Notes under the pieces: model-generated | Database searches by the model: none | Told to the model about the DNA's origin: nothing | Seen by the model: the letters and a program-made list of their open reading frames with translations, nothing else | Origin: Moniliella sp. 'wahieum' | Taxonomy: Eukaryota; Basidiomycota; Moniliellomycetes; Moniliellales; Moniliellaceae | Assembly (NCBI GenBank): GCA_003971905.1 | Contig: RSEE01000024.1 | Coordinates: 496,001-560,000, forward strand | DNA length: 64,000 bases | Direction of reading: 5' to 3' | Part shown: positions 13,750-22,891 of the stretch, one piece after another | How the letters are laid out: every line of letters begins with the position of its first letter | How positions within the stretch are numbered: position 1 is the first letter of the stretch | Program-made: the position numbers and the translations under genes

Positions 13750-14230
13750 ATGTTGATTAACCAGCCTGACTCGATCACATGGCTCCTATGACTTGAGATT
13801 GCCGCTTTGTCCCCCTGGGTGCGGGTGATCGCATTGTTTCCAAGGTTACCCTTCCCCCTCTTCTTTCCCTCGCTCGCACCTTGTACAAGGGACTTGCACC
13901 CATGTTGTCGTCACGATAGCTACTCTGTCGAGAATGCACGCTGTTTTTGCGGCTGTTCACACTGGATGTTGCACGAGATGAATGCACTATTGATAACACC
14001 GAAAAGACAAGTCATACTGTTGACGTTATCGCCCCAAATGTGACGCCCTCGGAGAGAACTGGCTATGGGTCTAGTACATAACGAGGTGCGGGCATTCGAT
14101 TCCACAAACTGATGCTCAAAGGCGATGAAGAATACGGAAGATCGAGAGATGAAAGACGCAGGGACAGTACCAACACAGCGGGTTAGGTAGGTACACAGAA
14201 ATAGTTTTGGCTAGTAAGGAGAAGAACCGA
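13750..14230. other. Intergenic, 6PGL 3' flank to tRNA-Ser
   Basis: No gene or repeat recognised. The tRNA-Ser gene begins at its right edge. Confidence 0.5.
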
Positions 14231-14323
14231 GGCAATGTGCCCGAGCGGTTAAGGGATTGATTCGAATATCTTCGAGTTATCAATTAGGCTTTGCCTGCAC
14301 AGGTTCGAGTCCTGTCATTGTCG
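14231..14323 (+). tRNA. tRNA-Ser(CGA) with a short intron
   Basis: The 7-bp acceptor stem GGCAATG/CATTGTC closes with one G-T pair. The D arm (CCCGAGCGGTTAAGGG), long class II variable arm (TAGGCTTTGCCTGC) and T arm (ACAGGTTCGAGTCCTGT) are typical of tRNA-Ser. The anticodon stem ATTGA/TCAAT encloses 19 nt, that is a 7-nt loop with CGA plus an intron of about 12 nt after position 37. A T6 Pol III terminator follows at 14325-14330. Serine identity rests on the variable-arm match to yeast tRNA-Ser; the exact intron ends are inferred. Confidence 0.88.
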
Positions 14324-14510
14324 ATTTTTTGCCCATCTCTAAAAAAGAGATATATGTTCTCTTTTGCACACTTGGACTTGCATATACATTGCGCTCAGAG
14401 GTATCAACTGCCCTTAATGCCTTCTCCCAAGAATGAATGCAGGACTGGGAGTGTTCAACTGCTCACAGCAATTTTGGAGCATACTGTTTTGGATACGGAT
14501 GAGACTTGTA

Positions 14511-14863
14511 TGCTAAAGTGCGACTTGGGAGCACTCGCGATCCTATGGATCAGCTGCAAAGCAGCCTTCAGACAAGGCGTGAAGGCAAAGTGGTGAGCCA
14601 CAAGTCTTCAAGCAACGTCTCATTGTGAGGAGCAACAGGTCAAGAAAGGAAGCAGAGGCGTACCTTCAGACAAGGCGTGAAGGCAAAGTGGTGAGCCACA
14701 AGTCTTCAAGCAACGTCTGAAGGGAAGGAGAAAGGAGAGAGAGAAGGGAGATGGAGCGAGCAGGGCGTGCGCGGCCTGCGAGCGGAACGCTTCCGCTCGG
14801 CTAGGCGAGCGTCACCGATCCATTGAGGGCCGCGCAGGAGAACCCTAGCAGTACCCTCTAACA
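14511..14863 (-). repeat. LTR of the element (3' LTR in its own orientation)
   Basis: 353 bp, TG...CA ended. Inside it a segment of about 55 bp (ccttcagacaaggcgtgaag ... aagcaacgtct) occurs twice, at about 14568-14623 and 14660-14718, so the LTR has an internal direct duplication shared by the other LTR. Confidence 0.9.
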
Positions 14864-15056
14864 GCCCCCTCGGTGAGCTCGCCAGACCACAGGTGGTGGT
14901 GGTCCTCGGCCAAGGGCCAAGGCATGGATGAAAGAAGAAAGGATGTCTCCAGCGCCTCTGGTCAAAAAGTGAAAGGAAAACATAATTGGCAAGCGATGTT
15001 GCCAAGTCAAGGTAAGAGAAACAGTAATTCAACGCATGGAGGTAAGGAGGAAGCGT

Positions 15057-15300
15057 AGAAAGTCACAGAGGTCAATTCAACTTGGAAGTATAAACAACAT
15101 GTTCCAAGTCGAAACAGGATGTTCAGCGTATGAGGGAGGAAGCGTAGAAAGTCATAGAGGTCAATTCAACTTGGAGGTAGAAACAACATGTTCCAAGTCG
15201 AAAGAGTATGCTGAACGTGTGCAGGTAAGGAAGTTTTGAAAGTCATAGAGGTCGATTCAACTTGGAGATATAGACAACATATATGCCAAGTCGAACCGAA
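15057..15300. repeat. Three tandem ~90-bp repeats in the element's non-coding part
   Basis: The block starting agtca(c/t)agaggtcaattc recurs at 15061, 15150 and 15241, and each unit contains the inverted pair tcaacttgg...ccaagtcgaa. The spacing is 89-91 bp. It lies between the end of the repeat-protein gene and the 3' LTR, so it is probably 3' UTR of the element's transcript. Confidence 0.75.
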
Positions 15301-15506
15301 GCCAAAGTCGAACAGTAAAAACGTAGAGTTGGAGGTCGAGTAGAGCCATAGAAGGCAATTCAACTGGAAAAGAAACCAACAAGTCAAAGTGGCACAGTCA
15401 TGAAAAAGAGAAAAAGGACCAAATTCAGGACAGAAAAAGGATGACGACTGGTTCAACCGCCACGCGGACCAGCGTCAACGATGGTTCGAAAGTACCTTGT
15501 AGGTGA

Positions 15507-18500
15507 TCAGTACACTTCGCAAGCAGCACCGCTGGCAAAGGAGCGACCAAAGTCTTCCGGGCCCGGGTCAGGGATGAAAGTGCAACGGCTGCTCATGTAG
15601 CGTACACTAGAGACAGTGCCTCCCGTCTTGAGACAGCCAAAGAAACTCCCACTTGGGCCAGAAAGGAAACCATAGCCGCCCATGCAGCCCACATAGTCAA
15701 CAGCACCGCCAATCTTGGAACGGTCAAGGTACCCCGCGCCCGGGTCAGGTAGGAAACGGCCACAACCATTAGTGTAACCTAAACCGTCAACAGCGCCACT
15801 GCTCTTGAGACGGTCGAAGTATCCCCCGCCCGGGTCAAGTAGAAAATTGCCACAACCATTAGTGTAGCCGAAACTGTCAACAGTAGCACTGGTCTTGGGA
15901 CGGTCAAAGTACCCCCCGCCCGTGTCAAAGAGGAAACTGCCACCGCTGTCAGTGTGGCCCAAACTGTCAACAGCAGCACTGGTCTTGGGACGGCCAAAGT
16001 ACCCCCGCCCAGGTCAGATAGGAAAGTGCCACCGCTGCCCGTGTAGCCCAAAACATAAACGGTGCCCCCGATCGTCGATCGGTCAAAGTACCACTGGTCC
16101 GAGTCAGGTAAGAAACTGCCACAGCCGCCCGTGTAGCCCAAATCGTAAACGGTGCCTGTGGTCTTGGAACGATCAAAATACCACCCGCCCGGGTCAGATA
16201 GGAAGCCGTCAGAACCGCCCATCATGTTGGGTGCAATGGGAGAGCGGGACGTTAAAGCAGAGCACACAAGAGGACCAACGAGTCCGCACATTACCTCCCT
16301 AGCTAACCAAGTAAGAAGGGCAGCTAGGGTGGCTTGCGTCGGTGTTGGGCCCCGGCCAAGAGACCTCAGGTCAGTATCAATATTCTCTCCCGACATGACA
16401 ATGTGTGCCTGAGGGTCGGTGCCGTGCCCGTGCTTAATTTGGAACAGGCAGGCCTGCCAACACATGGTGAGTATCGCTGAAAAGGGTGGGTGGGAGGGAA
16501 CAGTAAGGCAAGGTGGTCCGGGCGCGTAAATGCATGTGCGGAAGGACGGGGGCAGCCCCCCTTTTTCCCGCATCCCGTCGATGGCCGCAAGCTCTGACAC
16601 AGCGGCAATCGCCTTCCCTGCGTATGGTGCTAGGCCGACCGTGCAAAGCTTGTCCGCAAGCTCGGCGACCGTTAATTCTCCATGTCCAGCCGCCAGGTCG
16701 ACACCGCCACACGCCATCGGCCCCCCTTGATCGGACGCTCGGCCAATAGCAGCGCGCGACATCGGTCCCCCTTGGTCAGGCACCAGGCCGACACGTCCAC
16801 ACGCCATCGGCCCCCCTTTGTCAGGCGCTTGGCCAATGGCACCACACGCGGTCGGCCCCCTTTGTCGGGCGCCTGGCCAATAGCGCCACACGCTATCGGC
16901 CCCCCTTGGTCGGGTGCCTGATGGACGTCAATGGGAACCGGGCCACCAAGCGCCTGGTCGGACGCCATGCCATCCACCGGCCCCCCTTTGTCAGACGCTA
17001 GGCCAACCACCGGCCCCCCTTGATAGGGTGCCAAGCCAACCACCGGCCCCCCTTTGTCAGACGCTAGGCCAACCACCGGCCCCCCTTCATCGGGTACCGG
17101 GCCAGCCATCGTTTCCTCTTCATCGGGTGAAGAGGCACCAAGCGCCATCGGCCCCCCTTGGCCAGGCGCCTGAACTTTAACAGGTACCAGGCCACCGAGC
17201 GCCTGATCAGGTGCCATGCCATCTACCGTCCCCACTGTATCAGGCGCCAGGCCAGCCACCGGCCCCCCTTGATCGGGTGCCAAGTCAGCCATTGTTTCCC
17301 CTTCATCGGGTGCAAAGGCACCGAGCGTAATCAGCCCCCCTTTACGAGGCGACGGGACTGCAACGGGTACCGGGCCACCAAGCGCCTGATCGGTTGTCTG
17401 ATCCTGAGCCACGATAGCAACTGACATGGACCTGGGGGAATGCACCTCCCGTGACGCATAGTCACCACCCGCTGGGGGTAAGTCCGGGCCGACAGATGCC
17501 ATCGCAGCCACAGGATCCGGCTTGGCGATAGCAGCTGGCGTGGACCTGGGGGAATGCACCTCCCGTGACACATAGTCACCACCCGCTGGGGGTAAGTCCG
17601 GGCCGACAGATGCCATCGCAGCCACAGGATCCGGTTCGGCGATAGCAGCTGGCGTGGACCTGGGGGAATGCACCCCCAGTGACGCATGGTCACCACCCGC
17701 TGGGGGTAAATCCGGACCAACAGATGCCATCGCAACCGCTGAAACCTGAGCAGCAACAGCAACTGACCCCTCCTGAAGCGAATGCGCCCCCGACGTCGTA
17801 TGGACTTGATCCGCCGGTCGTGAATCAGGGTCGACGGATTCCATCGGAGCCACAAGGTCATGAACCACGACAGCAGGTGACATGGACTCGGAGGAATGTG
17901 CTTCCGACGGAATACAGGCACCATGTTCTGTGAGTAAGTCCGGGCCAACAGACGGCATTGCTGCAACAGGGTCATACCCAACAGCAGCTAACTCAGCCCC
18001 GGACTTGGGACTAGCGGGATGCATCGTCAGTAAATCAGGACCAACGCGTGGCATCTTGCCCAGAGGCTCATGGGCGACAGCAACTGGCTCACACGCGGGC
18101 GAAGCAAGGTGTTCCGCTGGCTCGCTGGCACCACGAGCCGGGAAAGGCTCGTCAACGAGTGGTGCTGCAGCCAGAGGTATGCCAGCACGATCACGAGGGC
18201 AATCCACATGCTTGGGGCCAGACACGACCACACCTTGGGGCTCTCTGATACAGTCCGCTGGGTCGAGGAGCATGTCACGCATGGCACGACGCTTCAGAGC
18301 GACACGCTTGCGAATGTGTTTGGAAGCCTGATCGATCTCGTACAGTTTCCAAGCAAGCCGCACATCACGGAGACACTGGTCCAGTTGCCACCGCAAGTCA
18401 TCAATGCTAGAGAAGCAGTGGTTCCTGGTGTAAAAGGCATAGGCAACATAGAAGTCGGTCGGTGTGAGCAAGACGTCTTCGCCGCCATGGTCTTGCTGTA

Positions 18501-18851
18501 GTTGGCAACGAGATTAGCCACCAAGGAGTCCTTGTCTGCAACTGTCGAACCAGGGAGCGGGGAGGCGATGCCACTCATCGGCATACCCCAGTGGCGAATG
18601 GTAGGAATGACTTCCAGGATGAACTTGGCAGCGACGTCCTCGTCAACGTCCGAAAGAACGGCGTTCAGTTTAGCCCAAGCATAAGTCGTGCCCTTGATGC
18701 GAAAATCCGGCCACTTCGCTGTCGTGCCAGGGGCTATCCCGACTTGGGAGTTGGGGTCAAACTCGCCACGACGAACATACGCTTCCACAATGTCGCGAGG
18801 CGAGTAAACCGGGTGCGCAGAATGCGCAGAGGCAGAAGATAAGGGCGACAT
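15507..18851 (-). CDS. Element-encoded tandem-repeat protein of unknown function (~1,110 aa), three frameshifts
   Basis: The ATG is at 18851. The first 120 or so residues form a non-repetitive domain (SPRDIVEAYVRRGEFDPNSQ, GTTYAWAKLNAVLSDVDEDV) continuing after a slip near 18475 with DFYVAYAFYTRNHCFSSIDD and a basic helix region. Three repeat blocks follow: 37-residue units (SVGPDLPPAGGDYASREVHS, 111-bp period, about 17420-17740), decapeptide-like units (DQGGPVVGLAS, DKGGPVVGLAP, about 16680-17400), and 30-residue units (GYTNGCGNFLLDPGGGYFDR, 90-bp period, 15520-16230). Frames slip near 16858 and 16008, each where a copy has five C while sibling repeats have six. I recognise no known domain. 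A gag-like or structural role is inferred only from its place just inside the LTR. Confidence 0.75.
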
Positions 18852-18855
18852 AACC

Positions 18856-19206
18856 TGCTAGAGTGCGACTTGGGAGCACTCGCGATCCTATGGATCAGCT
18901 GCAAAGCAGCCTTCAGACAAGGCGTGAAGGCAAAGTGGTGAGCCACAAGTCTTCAAGCAACGTCTCATTGTGAGGAGCAACAGGTCAAGAAAGGAAGCAG
19001 GCGTACCTTCAGACAAGGCGTGAAGGCAAAGTGGTGAGCCACAAGTCTTCAAGCAACGTCTGAAGGGAAGGAGAAAGGAGAGAGAGAAGGGAGATGGAGC
19101 GAGCAGGGCGTGCGCGGCCTGCGAGCGGAACGCTTCCGCTCGGCTAGGCGAGCGTCACCGATCCATTGAGGGCCGCGCAGGAGAACCCTAGCAGTACCCT
19201 CTAACA
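18856..19206 (-). repeat. LTR of the element (5' LTR in its own orientation)
   Basis: 351 bp, differing from the partner LTR by one base (A to G near the edge) and a missing AG dinucleotide. The near identity implies a recent insertion. The element's protein start lies 5 bases beyond its inner edge. Confidence 0.9.
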
Positions 19207-20468
19207 TTGTAGTCTTGATGGCCTTCACCGTTTGATGTCCTAACGAAAATCAACACCTTGATTGCAGCTACGAGAGCGCCGAGCTGCTATCCAATGCACC
19301 ACGCATGTAGCGCTTCCGCTCCTGTCTAGCTACGAGTTCCTCCGCGTCAGTTTCCCCCTGTTACGGGGCGCTCCGGTTATCTCCGGACGCTGAGCCCGCA
19401 TGTCGTAGACATCTCAGTCCAACATGCGTCAGTCCAGTTAGACTAGCGAGAGAGAGCCAGTCGACACCTTATCCTTGCTGCGGATATCATCCGCGGCCCG
19501 CCATGGCCGCATGGGCTTATCGGTACGATGCTTTGTGCCTATTGCGTCCAGTCTTGTCAAAACCCTTCCTGCTGCGCCCGACTACGCAGCGTCAGCACCT
19601 TTTGGGAAGCAAGGGCTGTGCATTAGTCTTTACCTTTCTGGGAAGTGCCCCGCATTCTGTCTATACCTGTCATGAGGCACTTGAGGCCTGGTTCCTTCTG
19701 CTGTATATAAGCAGCCATGTCTAAGGCTTGCTAGCTGTGGTCCTTGTCGACCATCCTGTCTATTACCGTTGGTCTCCCTGCCTACCAGTTCCTCTCTCGC
19801 CCTTCCACCTTCTACCACCCTTACACTTACAAATTTACGCCACTTACGTCGAGTGCACTGCAAGCCGCGGTTACTCTCATCAGTACCAGTACTCAGTAGC
19901 GCTTGCTCTTCTTTAGGACTCTGTCTGTTCCCGCCTGTTACAGTGTACCGAGTGTGGTAACGTTGCGAGGAACAGAGTAACTTCGGAGCTCCTGGACCCC
20001 TTCAGCTGTGGTCTAACGACCTACGTACGTGGCTCCTATACTTCGGAGGGTCTGAACTACGGCCATCCGATTATTTCCTCTTGGTAGCCTTGAGTCGGAT
20101 CGGATCGTTTTCGACAAACACCTCCTTGCCCTGGCAAAGAGTCCAGCCCGCTGTCTCCTCCAGAAGCGATAAACAAAAGGCCAAGACGTACACCTGTAAA
20201 AGGCTCAGTATCTTACCAGGCTCCAGTCCTCACCGACCTCACCGGTCACCGGTCACCGGTACTTATCTGGTTCTTCTTTCAAATTCCTCCCTGCGCCCCG
20301 TTCCGCCCAGATCCACTTGCTTCGCACGTGACGCGTGACGCGTGATGCAGTTTAAACTAGCGCACAGCTGCCATGTGCTACGATCTTACACCCTCAAAAC
20401 GCACAATAGAGGATCGGACGACACTTACTCCCACCCGCCACCACTGCCACCACCACCCCTCCGCCCCC
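19207..20468. other. Intergenic, possible further LTR remnant and RCE1 promoter
   Basis: Gene-free. A strong TATA-like box (ctgtatataagcagcc) lies near 19698 with pyrimidine-rich sequence after it, and TGTTACGGGGCGCTCC begins at 19359. Together these resemble a solo LTR, but I could not find matching ends or a target duplication. Two heptad arrays, ACCGGTCACCGGTCACCGGT (20241-20260) and CACGTGACGCGTGACGCGTG (20325-20344), lie just upstream of RCE1. Confidence 0.4.
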
Positions 20469-21414
20469 ATGGCCACCCCAGCACCAATAAGTGCAGCCAC
20501 AGCTACTGCCTGGGGGTGTTTCCTCTCGGTTACATATGTTGCCGTGCTCTGGGTTGACAAGGCCCATCGCGTCGGGGCCCGGTCCTATTCTGACCCGCAG
20601 GTTATCCGTCATCGCCTCTTCGTTGCTTCCGCCACAACCGCAGCGGAAGTCGTTCTGACTGCCCTCCTTCTAGGCGGTGTGTCCCGAGCGAATGGAATGT
20701 CCATCGGAGATGCGGCGTATTCTGCCTTTACCCAGCTCGGATTTCACCTCTCTGTCTCCACTGCTGTCCTTTCTGTTGTGGTTGGCACGGGCCTCACTGC
20801 ACTGATGTACATTGCCCAATTAGTTCAAGATTTTATCGACGGGGAGCTTCCGTGGCAAGCCAACGCTTGCGACGGTCATTTTTCCAACCCGTTCAAATCG
20901 CCTGCTGCGGTGCGCAACTTTGTTCTTGGTCCCCTCACCGAGGAACTCGTTTTTCGTGCCGCTGTGCTGGCGCCCTTTGTCGCTGCTGGAACCAGCCGTG
21001 TCACTCTGCTCTTTCTGGCGCCCATCTTTTTTTCCCTCGCTCACGTGCACCATGCTTTTGAACTCTATGCGTCTCATGGTCGCACCCCCAAGCGGCTGTC
21101 CAGGCCTTGCAAGTCGTTCTGGTTCAAGTGGGTTACACCTTTCTGTTTGGGTGGTACGCAAACTGGCTCTTCCTGCGCACTGGTACGACCCTTCCTCTCC
21201 TCCAAGCCCATCACATTGTTACTAATGTTATTCAGGCTCGTTTGTGGCTCCTCTCGCGGCTCACGTGCTGTGCAACTATCTTGGGCTCCCTCTTCCATGT
21301 GGGCCACCCCACCAAAAGAGGCTCTTCGCTCTCCAAGCCATTGGTGCTCTCACGTTTGGATTGCTCATTGCCCCTATTACTGCTTCCCATTTATTTCCTC
21401 ACTCTCTCTGGTAA
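20469..21414 (+). CDS. RCE1: CAAX prenyl protease 2 (RCE1), one homopolymer frameshift
   Basis: ER-membrane glutamic protease that removes the last three residues of prenylated CAAX proteins such as Ras and a-factor. Exons 20469-21182 and 21236-21414; the intron has gtacga...cag ends and a CTAAT branch region. About 297 residues with several hydrophobic helices. Catalytic motifs are all present: RNFVLGPLTEELVFRAAVLA (EExxxR), FFSLAHVHHAFEL, and FVAPLAAHVLCNYLGLPLP (HxxxN) in exon 2. The frame breaks near 21086, where ACCCCCAAG has five C; six would give TPQAAVQALQVVLVQVGYTF, the expected continuation. With that base the total is 894 nt, a whole number of codons. Confidence 0.93.
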
Positions 21415-21599
21415 AAGGAAAACATGCACGATGCACATCCATTCCCTCTGGCTTTGGACCCGTAGCACGTGGTGCCAACCGCAAACGCTGGTACTGAGCA
21501 CAGATGCTCGCCAACCTTGCTGGTCTGCCTGCACTTTATGTCTTCCCTGCACCGTGTCTTGCCTTTTCATCGCGGGCTGGGAACAGCCCCACTGTGCAT

Positions 21600-22059
21600 T
21601 CTCCGACGCACCAGCTAAGGGAGTCAGACTGACAACACTGGGCGCTGACACAGGCGACACGTTTGGTGCCGGACCGATATTTGGCGGTCGTCCTCTTTTT
21701 TAGTTTTTTAGGGGGCGTAGGCGATGGTGGGCGAGGAATTTTGCATCGGCGGCCGTGGGGGCGCTTGGGGGGTTGGTTAGCGTCCGAAGGAGACATGGGT
21801 TTCTTGGACCGGCCAGGCGCTCGCTTGATTGGCGCACCAGGTTGTCCAGTAGCTGCCGCGGCGACTGCCAGGGCAGACTGCAAGTGGCCCGTCTGCCTCC
21901 CCCTGCACTGGACCAAGGGACGGCAGGCATACCGAAAGCTCAAGGTGGCGGGTGGACCAGCACTCAATCTACAGTAGTGCAGACTGGATGAAATGTAGCG
22001 TCTCCGGCACTCCACGCGCCATGAGCAAACGCCTACCTGCAATCCGAATGGTATCCATT
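21600..22059 (-). CDS. Possible small basic protein gene, unrecognised
   Basis: On the minus strand ATGGATACCATTCGGATTGCA at 22059 is followed by a plausible intron (gtaggc...gtag, acceptor near 21972). An open frame follows that encodes a basic segment (GAPIKRAPGRSKKPMSPSDA, then PPKRPHGRRCKIPRPP and PTPPKKLKKRTTAKYRSG). The frame does not join cleanly to the first exon, and other frames are also open. The lysine/proline-rich composition would fit a nuclear protein tail, but I recognise no family. It may be a real gene with another indel, or a chance frame in the RCE1 3' flank. Confidence 0.28.
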
Positions 22060-22891
22060 ATGGCGGCCGTGGGAGACTGAAGGACGGGCGTAGGGGGGAG
22101 ATGGGTGACGTGCGGCTGTGGGCGTCGGGAGTGCGGTGCTGGGGTGTGGGGCCGGTCGGGTAGGTGGCCACCATGGCGGGGCTGGCGGGCGCTTGCAATT
22201 AGCGCGCGGGGTGGAGCCAGGCGGGGGAGCAGCAGCTGATTGTTGTCTAGCAAGCCGAGCAAACGGCAAAACAAATCCACGCGAGGTATTTCGCATGGCA
22301 TGACATCATCAGCCTCTGCCCATGCCATTCTCTGGCCTGCGTTGATAAATTAGTCTGGGGTAGCCTGGGACAGCCAGGGGCCGCCAGACGCAAGGAGCAA
22401 CCTTAGCGGTAACCGGTAATGCGTAGCCGCGGGTGGCCGCTGACCTCACCGGTGATGCGTGGCGCCATGCACTGCCGCCCATGCACGGGCCAGACCCTGC
22501 GAGATCCCGCAGCGGGGCGGGGGGGCGCTGTTGCGCACGCGGGCGGCTGATGTGCTGATGCAGAGCGACCATCGACCATCCCTCATCGATCATCGATGAT
22601 CCCGGCATCGGCAGGACAGGCGCCGTGCGCACGCTGGGGCGGCGCCTTGTCCAGGCTTCCCCCGTGCCGCATCCGCCTTGCCCCGGCCGCAGACGCACCG
22701 GACGGCAGGGGGAAGAGGAGCCAGCTGATCGCAGGCGCTGGAATGGGGCGGCCAATTGCCCCCCCGCATGCCCCAGGCACCGCAGCTGCGCCCACAACGC
22801 TGCCCCGCCCACCCCCTTGCGCCTGCACCGGCATCTGCTCCTGCTCCTGCTCCGCCGCCACCGCCACCACCATCACCACCTCTGTCCGGCC
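22060..22891. other. Intergenic, alpha-mannosidase promoter
   Basis: Gene-free as far as I can see. It contains GTAACCGGTAATGCG and CTCACCGGTGATGCG words (22408-22460) and ATCGATCATCGATGATC (22583-22599), matching intergenic motifs elsewhere in the window. Confidence 0.5.

Larger units (their letters stand above)
14511..19206 (-). mobile_element. Complete non-autonomous LTR element carrying a repeat-protein gene
   Basis: Two nearly identical long terminal repeats (14511-14863, 353 bp; 18856-19206, 351 bp) both begin TGCT(A)AG and end TCTAACA. They differ by one substitution and a 2-base indel (GCAGAGGCG versus GCAGGCG). Perfect 5-bp target duplications TTGTA flank the whole unit (14506-14510 and 19207-19211). 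The coding strand is minus: the protein starts 4 bases inside the 5' LTR, and a G-rich polypurine-like tract (gaggggg on the minus strand) abuts the 3' LTR. No TGG-starting primer-binding site, protease, reverse transcriptase, RNase H or integrase is visible in the 4.0-kb interior, so it should need another element for mobility. It lies 187 bp downstream of tRNA-Ser. Confidence 0.9.

Noticed and set aside
17158-17424. Regularly spaced repeats considered as a CRISPR-like array
   Set aside because: The repeats are in-frame protein repeats of 10, 30 and 37 codons on a eukaryotic retroelement, with no unique spacers.
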